A stretch of 64,000 bases of DNA, taken from positions 62,001 to 126,000 of the forward strand of contig NZ_VSEY01000039.1 of the NCBI RefSeq assembly GCF_008086045.1, given 5' to 3'. The number at the start of each line of letters is the position of its first letter. Positions within the stretch are counted from its first letter, which is position 1. Origin of the DNA: Nonomuraea sp. PA05. Its GTDB lineage: Bacteria; Actinomycetota; Actinomycetes; Streptosporangiales; Streptosporangiaceae. Below the pieces are notes generated by a model, which was given only the letters and a program-made list of their open reading frames with translations, did not search any database and was not told the DNA's origin. Both the position numbers and the translations under genes were made by a program. Positions 1-8,562 of this stretch are shown one piece after another.

Positions 1-210
1 TGAACAACGGTAGTCGAGGCCCTCGACGCGGGCCGCCCGCCCGGGGGCGATGCCGGTGTCGATCACCACCGTGTGCTCGTCGGAGACGGCCGCCCAGACG
101 TAGTAGGACGTCGGGTGCGAGCTGTCGCCGCCGCTCTCGTAGCCGTGGAAGTGCTCGCCACGCCGGGCGTCGCGCTGGGCGTAGCGGACGGCGTACACGC
201 GGTAGGTCAT
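1..210 (-). CDS. MBL-fold metallohydrolase, N-acyl homoserine lactonase-like (partial, N-terminus only)
   Basis: The first 70 residues of a minus-strand gene run off the left edge. They begin MTYRVYAVRYAQRD and contain SYYVWAAVSDEHTVVIDTGI, the typical opening beta-sandwich of AttM/AiiA-type lactonases and related metallo-beta-lactamase-fold hydrolases. The zinc motif HxHxDH would lie outside the window, so activity cannot be judged. The start ATG at 208-210 overlaps the stop of the upstream transporter gene (207-209) in an ATGA arrangement, so the two are translationally coupled. This places the hydrolase last in the quinate/shikimate operon, where hydrolysis of a lactone or ester substrate is a plausible but unproven role. 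Confidence 0.7.
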   Translation of the reverse strand, partial: MTYRVYAVRYAQRDARRGEHFHGYESGGDSSHPTSYYVWAAVSDEHTVVIDTGIAPGRAARVEGLDYRCS

Positions 211-1514
211 GCCTTGACCCGCTCGGGGAGCTTGAGTCCGAGCTGCTCGGTCGGCACCTGGTAGGTCTCCCTGCCGGTGGCGACGGCGGCCACGTTGATC
301 AGGCAGACGACCGCGGTGATGACCGAGACGCCGAGCCAGCTCTCGGGCCCCGTGCCGGCGATCGCGGTGGCCACCGTGGGCGCGAACCCGGCGATGGCGA
401 AGCCGATCTGGGTGCCGATCGCCATGCCGGACAGGCGGACCCTGGTGGTGAACATCTCGCCGTAGAAGGACGGCCAGACGGCGCTGGTGGCGCTGTGCAC
501 GACGCCGAACATGAGGATGCCGGCCAGGAAGATCAGCACGTAGTTGCTCACGGAGATCGACCACAGGTAGGCGAACATCAGCACCGCGCAGCCGAGCGAG
601 CCGCCGATGAAGACCGGCTTGCGGCCGATCCGGTCCGACAGCCTGCCCCATAGCGGGATCGTGATGACCGCGGCGACGTTGGCCAGCACGCCGACCCAGA
701 GCATCGGGCTGCGTTCCAGGCCCATCGTGTTGACCGCGTACGACAGGGCGTGCACGGTGAAGATCGTGCTGACCGAGGCGATGACCGCGGCGACGACCAC
801 GCGCAGCACGTCGCGCCACTGCTCGCGGAAGAGCACCGCGATCGGCATCTTGGCCACGGTGTTGGTGGCGACCTCCTGCTCGAAGGCGGGCGTCTCCTCC
901 AGCGTGCGGCGGATGACGACGCCGACGACGGCCACGATGACGCTCAGCCAGAACGGCACCCGCCAGCCCCAGCTCAGCAACTGCTCCTCGGGGAGCGCGG
1001 CGATCGGCAGGAAGATCGCGGTGGCGATGATCTGGCCGGCCTGGGTGCCGTTGAGGGTGAAGCTGGTGTAGTACGCGCGCCGCCCCTCGGGGGCGTGCTC
1101 CAGCGTCATCGAGTTGGCGCCCGCCTGCTCGCCCGAGACGGAGAAGCCCTGCAGCAGGCGCAGCACCACGAGCAGGATGGGCGCGAGCACGCCGACCTGG
1201 TCGTAGGTGGGCAGGCAGCCGACCAGGAAGGTGGAGCCGCCCATCAGCAGCAGCGTGGTGACCAGCACCCGCTTGCGGCCGAACTTGTCACCGATGTGCC
1301 CGAGCACGAACGCGCCCACGGGCCTGGCCAGATAGCCGACCCCGAAGGTGGCCAGCGCGAGCAACGTCCCCGTGGCGGGCGAGGAGGACGGGAAGAAAAT
1401 CTTGTTGAAGACCAGCGCGGCGGCCGTGCCGTAGATGAAGAAGTCGTAATACTCCAAGGCGCTGCCGATCCATGCAGCAACGGCCGCTTTGCGAGGTTTG
1501 CCCTGCACCGTCAC
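207..1514 (-). CDS. MFS transporter, metabolite:H+ symporter (shikimate/quinate-type importer)
   Basis: A 435-residue inner-membrane protein of the MHS subfamily (ShiA/KgtP-like) with about 12 hydrophobic segments. The N-terminal signature SALEYYDFFIYGTAAALVF and the loop 2-3 motif GHIGDKFGRKRVL are diagnostic of the subfamily. I chose the GTG at 1512-1514 because AGGAG lies 7 nt before it; the GTG at 1527-1529 would add five residues but has only C-rich sequence upstream. The gene follows the dehydroshikimate dehydratase gene after a 91-bp gap that carries its own copy of the GTGAGTTAG motif, so it may have a second promoter. Neighbouring aroE- and quiC-like genes make quinate, shikimate or protocatechuate-type hydroxyacids the likely substrates. 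Confidence 0.88.
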   Translation of the reverse strand: MTVQGKPRKAAVAAWIGSALEYYDFFIYGTAAALVFNKIFFPSSSPATGTLLALATFGVGYLARPVGAFVLGHIGDKFGRKRVLVTTLLLMGGSTFLVGCLPTYDQVGVLAPILLVVLRLLQGFSVSGEQAGANSMTLEHAPEGRRAYYTSFTLNGTQAGQIIATAIFLPIAALPEEQLLSWGWRVPFWLSVIVAVVGVVIRRTLEETPAFEQEVATNTVAKMPIAVLFREQWRDVLRVVVAAVIASVSTIFTVHALSYAVNTMGLERSPMLWVGVLANVAAVITIPLWGRLSDRIGRKPVFIGGSLGCAVLMFAYLWSISVSNYVLIFLAGILMFGVVHSATSAVWPSFYGEMFTTRVRLSGMAIGTQIGFAIAGFAPTVATAIAGTGPESWLGVSVITAVVCLINVAAVATGRETYQVPTEQLGLKLPERVKA

Positions 1515-1563
1515 AATTTTGCTCCTCACGGTGACGTCGGGGGGTAGTGCGGTGACAGGAAAA

Positions 1564-1572
1564 CTAACTCAC
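1564..1572. promoter_or_regulatory. Putative regulator half-site, GTGAGTTAG (minus strand)
   Basis: The minus strand reads GTGAGTTAG here, about 50 bp upstream of the transporter start. The identical 9-mer occurs at 4250-4258 in the aroE/oxidoreductase divergent promoter region. Two copies confined to the two promoter gaps of one catabolic locus suggest a common operator, but no regulator gene lies next to it in this window. Confidence 0.4.
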
Positions 1573-1605
1573 CGGTTCGTACATTACAAGGGTGTTGCCG
1601 CAGGA

Positions 1606-3342
1606 TTAAGCACCCGCGTGCTGCACGGCGAGCCGGATGGGGGCGTTGCCGGCCCCGTAACCCTGGTACCCGCCGATCCGCTGCACGAGCTCGAAGAACA
1701 CCCGGCCGGCGGTCACCGTGTACAGGTGCAGGAACTCGCCGCCCCGGCCGTCGCGGTCGTAGAGCACGCCGAGACGGCGCAGCTCGGGATCGACCTCGTA
1801 GCGGGCCTCCAGGTCGTCGTAGTAGTTGTCCGGGATGGGCAACAGCAGGTCCGGGTGCTCCGCCCGCAGCCTGCGGGCCGTCGCCACCACGTCGTCGCAG
1901 GCCAGCGCGATGTGCTGCCACGGGTGGTGGCCGGCGCCGACCTGCGCGATGTTCACCACCATGCGGACCGCGCCGTCGGGGCTCGACATGGCCTTGCTGC
2001 GCAGCAGGCCGTACGGGTCGGGCAGCTCCAGGCTCTCCTGCGGGCGCAGGCCGAGCACGCCGCGGTAGAACAGGGCGGCCTCGTCGAAGTAGTGCAGCGG
2101 CTGGGTGAGTGCCACGTGGTCGATACGGGTGATGCCGCCCTCGACGAGCGCTCCCTCGCCGAAGTCGGCGAGCCAGGCGTTGTCGCAGAAGAAGATCTCG
2201 GTGCCGTCGGGGGCGGCGATCGCGTCCAGCGGGGCGTCCTCGGGGGCGCGCTCGCGGGGCAGCACCGGGGACAGCAGGGAGCCCGCGTGCTTGACGGCGC
2301 CGCCGGGGTCGGGGCTGTCCAGGCCGATCGCCACCAGCGCCGGGCCGTCATGGGACTCCTGATCGCGGGAGTTGAGCAGGAGCCGCGCCTCGCCCTGCGA
2401 CCACAGCTCGACCGGCTTGCTCGCGTGCGCCCCCGTACGGGCGAAGCCGAGCGCGCTCAGCAGCCCGCCGAGGGTGCCGTCGTCGGCCAGCTCGGCGAAG
2501 GCGAACCCGGCGGGCACGGCCGGATGCGCAACCCCGTCCAGGCTCTGCTCCAGCGCGATCAGCGACCGCATCCCGTCCAGCGCGGTGCGCTCCGCCGACG
2601 CCTGCCGGAAGACGTCGTTGAACACCTCCAGCGACAGCGGCCCCGCGTACCCGGCCCGCAGCACGCTCGCGGTCAGCCCCGTGAGGTCGAAGTTGCCCTG
2701 CCCGGGGAAGCAGCGGTAGTGGCGGCTCCACTGCAGCACGTCCATGGCCAGCAGCGGCGCGTCGGCGAGCTGCAGGAAGAAGATCTTCTCCCCCGGGATG
2801 GCCTCGATGCCGATCGGGTCGGAGCCGCGCGACAGGATGTGGAAGCTGTCCAGGCAGGTGCCCAGGTTCGGATGGTCGGCCATCCGGACGACGCGCCAGG
2901 CGTGCAGGTACTCGTTGACGTGCCGCCCCCAGGCCAGCGCCTCGTAGGCGATGCGGACGCCGTGCTCGGCGGCCCGCTCGGCCAGCAGCCTGAGCTGCTC
3001 GGCGGCCAGCTCGTCGTCGCCGATCGCGTCCGGCGAGACGTTCGAGCAGACCAGCAGCAGGTCGGCGCCGAGCCGCTCCATCACCCTGAACTTGCGCTCG
3101 GCCCGCCGCAGGTTGCCCGCCAGCACGTCGGCCGGCACCGACTCGAAGTCGCGGAAGGGCTGGTAGAGGTCGATGCCGAGGCCCAGGTCCGCGGCTCTGG
3201 AGCGGACCTCCTCGGGGGAGAGCGGGCAGGCCAGCAGGTCGTTCTCGAAGATCTCCACACCGTCGAACCCGGCGGCGGCGATGGCCTCCAGCTTCTCGGG
3301 GAGAGTGCCGCTCACCGACACGGTGGCGATGGACTTGCGCAC
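1606..3342 (-). CDS. quiC: 3-dehydroshikimate dehydratase, two-domain (TIM barrel + HPPD-like VOC)
   Basis: A 578-residue protein predicted to convert 3-dehydroshikimate to protocatechuate. Residues about 1-270 form a xylose-isomerase-like TIM barrel opening with RKSIATVSVSGTLPEKLEAI and containing the metal-site strand LSLEVFNDVFR. The C-terminal half is a 4-hydroxyphenylpyruvate-dioxygenase-like VOC module retaining the metal triad context RIDHVA, WQHIAL and FFELVQR. This bipartite layout matches the QuiC1-type bacterial enzymes, in which only the N-terminal domain dehydrates. The start is GTG at 3340-3342 with AGGAGG 4 nt upstream. It begins 11 nt after the aroE stop, so both are probably cotranscribed. 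An unusually long open frame continues upstream through aroE in the wrong frame; it is not a fusion. Confidence 0.9.
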   Translation of the reverse strand: MRKSIATVSVSGTLPEKLEAIAAAGFDGVEIFENDLLACPLSPEEVRSRAADLGLGIDLYQPFRDFESVPADVLAGNLRRAERKFRVMERLGADLLLVCSNVSPDAIGDDELAAEQLRLLAERAAEHGVRIAYEALAWGRHVNEYLHAWRVVRMADHPNLGTCLDSFHILSRGSDPIGIEAIPGEKIFFLQLADAPLLAMDVLQWSRHYRCFPGQGNFDLTGLTASVLRAGYAGPLSLEVFNDVFRQASAERTALDGMRSLIALEQSLDGVAHPAVPAGFAFAELADDGTLGGLLSALGFARTGAHASKPVELWSQGEARLLLNSRDQESHDGPALVAIGLDSPDPGGAVKHAGSLLSPVLPRERAPEDAPLDAIAAPDGTEIFFCDNAWLADFGEGALVEGGITRIDHVALTQPLHYFDEAALFYRGVLGLRPQESLELPDPYGLLRSKAMSSPDGAVRMVVNIAQVGAGHHPWQHIALACDDVVATARRLRAEHPDLLLPIPDNYYDDLEARYEVDPELRRLGVLYDRDGRGGEFLHLYTVTAGRVFFELVQRIGGYQGYGAGNAPIRLAVQHAGA

Positions 3343-3353
3343 GGTTCCTCCTG

Positions 3354-4199
3354 CTAAACGGCGATGAGATCGGTCAGGTGGGCGAACATCCGCTCGGCGT
3401 CCGGCTCGCGGCCGGTGAACAGCCGGAAGGCGTGCACGGCCTGGAAGACGACCATGCCGCCGCCGTCCAGGGTCCGGCAGCCGATCGCGCGCGCCTGCTT
3501 GAGCAGCTCGGTCTCCAGCGGCCGGTAGACGATGTCGGCCACCCACAGGCCCGGATGCAGCAGCTCGGCTGGCAGCGGCAGGCCCGGATGGTGGGCCATG
3601 CCGGTCGGGGTGGCGTGCACCAGCCCCTCGGCCCCGGCCAGCAGCTCCGGCAGCTCGCCGGTGCTCGCGGGGCGGGCCCGGCCCGCGCCGAAGCGGGCGG
3701 CCAGCTCGCCGGCGAGCGCGGTGGCCCGCGCCGGGTCCGCGTCCACCAGAGTGATCCGGTCGGCGCCCATGGTGAGCAGCGCGTGCGCCACCGCTGCGCC
3801 CGCGCCGCCGGCGCCGAGCTGCACGATCCTGCGGGTGGGCACGTCCGGCAGGCCGCGGGCGAACGACTCGGCGAAGCCCGTCCAGTCGGTGTTGTGGCCG
3901 ACGGCCCGCTCGCCGTCGAACACCACGGTGTTGACCGCGCCGAGCATGCGGGCGTCCGGGGACAGCTCGTCCAGGTGCGGGATGACGGCCTGCTTGCAGG
4001 GATGGGTGATGTTGAGCCCGTCGTAGCCGAACCTGCGGGCGGTGCGGACCAGCTCGCCCACCTCGCCGCCGACCCGGTCGGTGTCCAGCAGCCGGTAGAC
4101 GTAGTGCAAGCCGTGGTGCACGGCCTCCTGCTCGTGCAGTGGCGGGCTCCAGGAGGGGCCGATGCCCGAGCCGATCAACCCGACCAGGAATGAGTCCAT
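3354..4199 (-). CDS. aroE: Quinate/shikimate dehydrogenase
   Basis: A 281-residue Rossmann dehydrogenase. The substrate-site motif GPSWSPPLH, the lysine motif LNITHPCKQAVIPHLDE, the aspartate motif VGHNTDWTGF and the dinucleotide loop QLGAGGAGAAVA are all present. THPxKQ instead of the biosynthetic VPHK is typical of actinobacterial NAD-preferring quinate/shikimate dehydrogenases, so a catabolic role (shikimate to 3-dehydroshikimate) fits better than chorismate biosynthesis. ATG at 4197-4199 is preferred (AGAGG 8 nt upstream); a GTG directly before it is also possible. It is the first gene of the minus-strand operon aroE-quiC-MFS-lactonase and is divergent from the flavoenzyme gene. Confidence 0.88.
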   Translation of the reverse strand: MDSFLVGLIGSGIGPSWSPPLHEQEAVHHGLHYVYRLLDTDRVGGEVGELVRTARRFGYDGLNITHPCKQAVIPHLDELSPDARMLGAVNTVVFDGERAVGHNTDWTGFAESFARGLPDVPTRRIVQLGAGGAGAAVAHALLTMGADRITLVDADPARATALAGELAARFGAGRARPASTGELPELLAGAEGLVHATPTGMAHHPGLPLPAELLHPGLWVADIVYRPLETELLKQARAIGCRTLDGGGMVVFQAVHAFRLFTGREPDAERMFAHLTDLIAV

Positions 4200-4249
4200 C
4201 ACTTCTTCCTCTCAAGCAGGGTGCTGCGGTTTTCTTAATGTACGTACTA

Positions 4250-4258
4250 GTGAGTTAG
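4250..4258. promoter_or_regulatory. Putative regulator site, GTGAGTTAG, in divergent promoter
   Basis: The second exact copy of GTGAGTTAG. It sits between the arms of an inverted repeat CTAGT (4247-4251)/ACTAG (4262-4266) and beside the palindrome GTACGTAC (4240-4247), midway between aroE and the divergent oxidoreductase gene. The position suits dual control of both transcripts. Confidence 0.4.
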
Positions 4259-4307
4259 CTGACTAGACGTGGCTCTTGACTTGGTGGGGACGGGGTTGGA
4301 GCCTAGT

Positions 4308-4321
4308 GGACTATCTAGTCC
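4308..4321. promoter_or_regulatory. Perfect dyad GGACTA-TC-TAGTCC, probable operator
   Basis: Perfect 6-bp arms around a 2-bp spacer, 22 bp before the chosen start of the oxidoreductase gene. Its location supports starting that gene at 4344 rather than at the GTG at 4269, which would place this operator inside the coding sequence. Confidence 0.45.
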
Positions 4322-4343
4322 GTACTCTCAGGACGGAGCCCGC

Positions 4344-6284
4344 GTGCCTCCCCCTCCCGGACCGGCCGCAGGCCGCCCCCTCGCCTTGGGTCCCGTACGC
4401 CTGCGCAACCGCTTCGTCGCGGCCCCCATGGAGCGCAACTACTGCGAGCCCGACGGCACCGCCACCGGCCGGTACGCCGCCTACCTCGCCCGCCGGGCGC
4501 ACGGCGGCGCCGCGCTGGTGTTCGCCGAGGCCGCCTACGTGCGCGCCGACGGCAAGGGGCGGGCACGGCAACTCGGCGCGGACACCGACGCGCGCGTCCC
4601 CGGCCTGGCCCGGCTGGCCGAGGCGGTGCACGCCGGTGGCGCGCTGTTCGGGGTCGAGCTCAACCACGGCGGGCGCACCGCGCAGAGCGCCGTCAGCGGG
4701 TTCCGGCCCGTCGCGCCCTCCCCCGTACCCTGCCTGCCCGCGGGCGGCGAGTTGCCCAGGCAGGCCTCGACCGGCGAGGTGTACGAGCTGGCCGAGGCGT
4801 ACGCGGAGGGCGCACGCCGCTGCCGGGAGGCGGGCGTGGACGTGATCATGATTCACGGGGCGCACGGCTACCTCGTCCACCAGTTCCTCTCCCCCGCCTT
4901 CAACCTGCGCGAAGACGAGTTCGCCGACCCCCTCCGCTTCCTCGGCCTGGTCGTCGAGGCCGTGCGCGAACAGGCCGGGCGCGAGGTGGCCGTCGGGCTG
5001 CGGGTGTCCGCGCACGAGGGGTTCGAGGGCGGGCTGACGGCGGAGCGCACGTTCGAGCTGATCTCGCGAACCCGGCTCGACCTGCTGGACTTCCTGGACG
5101 TCTCGGCCGGCTCCTACGAGGCCGGGCAGTGGATCATCCAGCCCGCCGAGTTCGAGCGCGGCCTGCTCGCCCCGTACGCCGGGCGCTACCGCGCGCTGGG
5201 GCTGCCGGTGGGCGTCGCCGGGCGGATCAGCACCCCGGACAGCGCCGAGGCGATCGTGGCAGGAGGCAGCGCCGACTTCGTGTCCCTGGCCCGCACCCTG
5301 CACGCCGACCCCGACTTCCCGCGCCACGCCCTCGCCGGACGGCCCCACCGGCCGTGCATCGCCTGCAACCACTGCATCGACCGGCTCGGCACCGGCGAGC
5401 CCATCCCGTGCACGGTCAACGCCCGCGTCGGCCGCGAGCACCTGCCCACGGCGCAGGCGTCCGCGACCGGGCTCTCCGTGCTGGTGGTCGGCGCAGGCCC
5501 GGCCGGGCTGGAGGTGGCGCGGCTGCTGGCCGAGCAGGGGCAGCACGTCCAGGTGCTGGAGCGCGAGGAGCACGTCGGCGGCCGGGTGGCGCTCGCCGGG
5601 CGGCTGCGCGCCTACCCCGAGCACCACCGCCTCGTGCGGTGGTGCGCCGGCGAGCTGGAGCGGCTCGGCGTGAGCGTGCGCACCGGCGTCGAGGTGACCC
5701 GCGAGGAGCTGGCCCGGCACCGGGCGGACGTCGTCGTGCTGGCCACCGGTGGCGCGGGGCGGGTGCCCTCCGGCGTTCCCGGCGTCGGGCTGCCGCACGT
5801 CATCGACGTGCGTGACTGGCTCGCGCTCGGCCGGGACGTGCCCCGCGCCTGCGTCGTGTGGGGGGCCGATCGGGAAGGTGTCGCCGTCGCCGACCACCTG
5901 GCCTCCGGCGGGGCGGAGGTGCTGCTCATCGGCTCGCAGGCGAGTCTCGCGCCGGAGGTCGGGCGGCGGGCCAAGATCCTCATGGTGCCGCGGCTGACCG
6001 GGAACCCGAAGGTGCGGGTGCTGCTGGAGTCCACGGTCCTGGCCGTCGAGCCCGATCGGCTGCTCGTCCGGTCCTCCGATGAGACGCAGTGGGTGCCCGT
6101 GTCGGGGCCGTTGCTGGTTTCGCAGGGGGTCGTTCCGCGTACCGGGCTGCTCACGGAGTGCGCGGCGCCGCTCGGGGTGCACGTGATCGGGGACGCGGCC
6201 GGGGGCGGCTCGTTGCACCGGTGCTTCGTGGACGCGGAGGAGGTGGCCGGGGTCATCGGCTCCGGGCGGGTTCAGCACTGGTGA
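4344..6284 (+). CDS. Old-yellow-enzyme-type NADH:flavin oxidoreductase (2,4-dienoyl-CoA reductase family)
   Basis: A 646-residue iron-sulfur flavoenzyme. The N-terminal FMN TIM barrel starts GPVRLRNRFVAAPMERNY and has the active-site motif ELNHGGR. It is followed by the [4Fe-4S] cysteine cluster CIACNHC plus IPCTVNAR, then a C-terminal FAD/NAD(P) domain with VVGAGPAGLEVARLLAEQG. This is the FadH/trimethylamine-dehydrogenase architecture. GTG 4344-4346 is chosen because GGAG lies just upstream and the protein then begins at the family's usual position; an in-frame GTG at 4269 would add 25 poorly conserved residues over operator-like DNA. It is divergent from aroE with shared regulatory motifs. 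I infer reduction of an unsaturated alicyclic or aromatic intermediate; the substrate is unknown. Confidence 0.85.
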   Translation: MPPPPGPAAGRPLALGPVRLRNRFVAAPMERNYCEPDGTATGRYAAYLARRAHGGAALVFAEAAYVRADGKGRARQLGADTDARVPGLARLAEAVHAGGALFGVELNHGGRTAQSAVSGFRPVAPSPVPCLPAGGELPRQASTGEVYELAEAYAEGARRCREAGVDVIMIHGAHGYLVHQFLSPAFNLREDEFADPLRFLGLVVEAVREQAGREVAVGLRVSAHEGFEGGLTAERTFELISRTRLDLLDFLDVSAGSYEAGQWIIQPAEFERGLLAPYAGRYRALGLPVGVAGRISTPDSAEAIVAGGSADFVSLARTLHADPDFPRHALAGRPHRPCIACNHCIDRLGTGEPIPCTVNARVGREHLPTAQASATGLSVLVVGAGPAGLEVARLLAEQGQHVQVLEREEHVGGRVALAGRLRAYPEHHRLVRWCAGELERLGVSVRTGVEVTREELARHRADVVVLATGGAGRVPSGVPGVGLPHVIDVRDWLALGRDVPRACVVWGADREGVAVADHLASGGAEVLLIGSQASLAPEVGRRAKILMVPRLTGNPKVRVLLESTVLAVEPDRLLVRSSDETQWVPVSGPLLVSQGVVPRTGLLTECAAPLGVHVIGDAAGGGSLHRCFVDAEEVAGVIGSGRVQHW

Positions 6285-6361
6285 TTTCCCTGATGCCGGG
6301 GGTGGGGGCGGGGCGGAGACTGTCGTCGTCGCGCTCCGGACCCGCGAGGAGGAAGCTCACC

Positions 6362-7816
6362 ATGTTCTTACGCTCCCGGATGGTGTGGTGCTTACTGGCA
6401 CCCGCCGTCGCCCTCTCAGCACCCGCGCCCGCCGTCGCCCTGCCCGCGCCCGCTGCTCCCGTCGCGCTGTCGGCGCCCGCTGCTCCCGTCGCGCTGTCGG
6501 CGCTCGGGCCGGCCGTCGCCGAGGTTCCGGCCGGGGCGGGGAACGGCCGTCCGGTCGGGGCCACCGTGGCCGACCTCGCCGCCCGCGGTTACCAGGAGCG
6601 GGAGTTCCTGATGACCGGGCGCGCCGAAACGTACCAGAAGGTCGGCGTCTGGACCGGCGGCGGCCAGTGGGGCGCCCGCGCCACCGGGACCACACAGAGC
6701 TACACCACCCGCCTCCTGGTGGAACGCCCCGCCGACCCCGCCAGGTTCAACGGCACCGTCGTCGTGGAGTGGCTGAACGTCAGCTTCGGCGTGGACATCG
6801 GCGTCGAGTGGTCCCAGTCCTACGAGCACTTCACCCGCGCCGGGTACGCCTACGTCGGCGTCACCACCCAGAAGGTCGGCGCCGACAAGCTCAGGAGCCT
6901 CGACCCCGCCCGCTACGGCCAGGTGTCGCTGGCGTCGGACGCGCTGTCGTACTCGATCTTCGCCCAGGCGGCGGAGGCGGTGCGGGCGAACGCGCCGGCG
7001 CTCCTCGGCACGGGCGCGCCCGCCAAGGTGCTGGCGGCGGGGCACTCCCAGTCGGCGGGGCGGCTGGCCACGTTCGCCAACGCGATCCAGCCGATCGTGC
7101 CCACCTACGACGGCATCCTGATCCACGGCCGGGGCGCCGGGGCCGCGCCCATCGGCGACGGGCTGATCTCGCTGCCCCTCACGGCGCGGATCCGTACCGA
7201 CACCGCCGTGCCCGTCCTCCAGATCGAGTCCGAGACCGACATCCGGACGTTCTCCGACGCCCGGCAGGCCGACAGCGCGCGGGTGCGCACGTGGGAGGTG
7301 GCCGGCACGTCGCACGCGGACGCGTACGGGCTGGCGCAGTACAACGCGCAGAACGCGCGCGACCGCGCGATCAACGACGGCCGGCCGATCTCCTGCGACC
7401 GGCCCGTCAACGCCATGACCTGGCGGTACGCCTCCAACGCCGCCTACCACCACCTCGACCGGTGGAGCCGCGGCCTGGGCGCGCCGCCCGCCGGGCCACA
7501 GATCAGCCTGCTGCTGGGCAGCGTCCGCCGCGACGGGGACGGCAACGCGCTGGGCGGGGTGCGGCTGCCCGACCTGGACGCGCCGCTGGCCGCGTACGCG
7601 CCGACGAACTCCGGGGGCGAGGTGGCGGGGGCGTGCCTGCTGCTGGGCGCCACCACGGGGCTGAGCAGCGCGCGGATCCGCCAGCTCTACCCGGCGCAGC
7701 AGGACTACGTGGCCGCCTTCACCCGGGCCGCCGACCGGGCGCTCGCGGCGGGACACCTGCTGCCCGCCGACCACGCCGAGGCGGTCGCGCGGGCCCGCGC
7801 CACCCCGCTCCCCTGA
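6362..7816 (+). CDS. Secreted alpha/beta hydrolase domain protein
   Basis: A 484-residue protein with an Ala/Val-rich signal region (residues about 1-50) and an alpha/beta-hydrolase domain of the large secreted actinobacterial type. The nucleophile elbow is AAGHSQSAG, and HADAYG near the end of the first domain probably supplies the catalytic histidine. The start ATG 6362-6364 follows GAGGAGG at 9 nt. The signal region contains two exact copies of a 27-bp unit (6447-6473, 6474-6500) encoding APAAPVALS, so the leader is expanded. Esterase activity on an external substrate is likely but not specifiable. It converges with the SRPBCC gene 3 bp downstream. Confidence 0.8.
   Translation: MFLRSRMVWCLLAPAVALSAPAPAVALPAPAAPVALSAPAAPVALSALGPAVAEVPAGAGNGRPVGATVADLAARGYQEREFLMTGRAETYQKVGVWTGGGQWGARATGTTQSYTTRLLVERPADPARFNGTVVVEWLNVSFGVDIGVEWSQSYEHFTRAGYAYVGVTTQKVGADKLRSLDPARYGQVSLASDALSYSIFAQAAEAVRANAPALLGTGAPAKVLAAGHSQSAGRLATFANAIQPIVPTYDGILIHGRGAGAAPIGDGLISLPLTARIRTDTAVPVLQIESETDIRTFSDARQADSARVRTWEVAGTSHADAYGLAQYNAQNARDRAINDGRPISCDRPVNAMTWRYASNAAYHHLDRWSRGLGAPPAGPQISLLLGSVRRDGDGNALGGVRLPDLDAPLAAYAPTNSGGEVAGACLLLGATTGLSSARIRQLYPAQQDYVAAFTRAADRALAAGHLLPADHAEAVARARATPLP
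6447..6500 (+). repeat. 27-bp tandem duplication in the signal-peptide region
   Basis: Two identical adjacent 27-bp units encode the nonapeptide APAAPVALS twice in the export leader of the secreted hydrolase. The preceding sequence has weaker, related copies. Confidence 0.9.
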
Positions 7817-7819
7817 CGC

Positions 7820-8194
7820 TCAGACCGGACGGGCCGGGGCTTGCGCGCGGCGCCCCACGTTCGCGAGCAGCTCACCGAACGCCTGCCGCGTCGTCTCGGC
7901 GAACCCGGCGAACATCCGGTTGGCCAGGGGCACCGCCCACCTCATCCACTCCGCCACGTTGAACACCCGATGCACGACAAGCGCCCCCTGGGGATGCGGC
8001 TCGACGCTCCACTCCCCCCGGTACCACCACCCGCCCTGCACGGAGATGGTGTGACCGGCCACCTCGACGGTGGGGGCGTCCTCGACGGCGGAGCGCCGGT
8101 CGCCGGGCAGCAGCTCGGCGGCCAGCGCCGCCCACACCCGGCCGGCGGGCGCCTCGACGATGCCCGCCACCTCGGTGATCAGCTTCTTGTTCAT
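7820..8194 (-). CDS. SRPBCC-family protein
   Basis: A 124-residue START/Bet v 1-like protein starting MNKKLITEVAGIVEAPAGRVWAAL (first 18-24 residues typical of the family) and carrying the conserved GGWWYRGEWSV strand. Such proteins bind hydrophobic ligands in a helix-grip cavity; no ligand can be named. Its ATG (8192-8194) overlaps the stop of the upstream NTF2-like gene by ATGA, so the two are coupled, and both lie downstream of the PadR gene on the same strand. Confidence 0.75.
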   Translation of the reverse strand: MNKKLITEVAGIVEAPAGRVWAALAAELLPGDRRSAVEDAPTVEVAGHTISVQGGWWYRGEWSVEPHPQGALVVHRVFNVAEWMRWAVPLANRMFAGFAETTRQAFGELLANVGRRAQAPARPV

Positions 8195-8562
8195 CGTGCC
8201 GCCACCCGGGTGTTCTGGAAGGAGGCGAAGCGCCAGCCCTCGGGCGTCCGGACGGCGGTGAAGGTGACGACGGAGGGACGGTGCCGCCCGTCCACCGCGG
8301 TGCCCCCACCGGCGATCACCAGCGCGGCCCCGTCGGCGAGCGGCTTGACCGTGGCGTCGCCGACCCCGGACATGGTGGAGCCCTTGAGCGGCCCGTCGAA
8401 GAGCCACCGGTGCGAGGACTCGATGGCCTCCCGGCCGCGCAGGTGGGTGCCGTCGAAGGTGACGTAGTCGGCGTCGTCGGTGAAGACGGCCGCGTAGGCG
8501 GCGGCGTCGCCCCTGTTCCAGGCCTCGACGAGGCCGTCCAGCAGCTTGGTGAGATCGGACAT
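8191..8562 (-). CDS. SgcJ/EcaC-like NTF2-fold protein
   Basis: A 123-residue cone-shaped alpha+beta barrel protein. The opening LLDGLVEAWNRGDAAAYAAVFTDDADYV and the central GREAIESSHRWLF are typical of DUF4440/SgcJ-EcaC proteins, which act as small hydratases, isomerases or ligand binders. It is coupled by a 4-bp overlap to the SRPBCC gene and lies 120 bp downstream of the PadR gene, whose product probably controls the unit. No function beyond the fold can be assigned. Confidence 0.75.
   Translation of the reverse strand: MSDLTKLLDGLVEAWNRGDAAAYAAVFTDDADYVTFDGTHLRGREAIESSHRWLFDGPLKGSTMSGVGDATVKPLADGAALVIAGGGTAVDGRHRPSVVTFTAVRTPEGWRFASFQNTRVAAR

Noticed and set aside
1606..4215. A single 869-codon open frame on the minus strand covering both quiC and aroE
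   Set aside because: The portion over aroE is low-complexity Arg/Pro/Ala translation in the wrong frame. Clear starts with ribosome sites at 3342 and 4199 define two separate genes.
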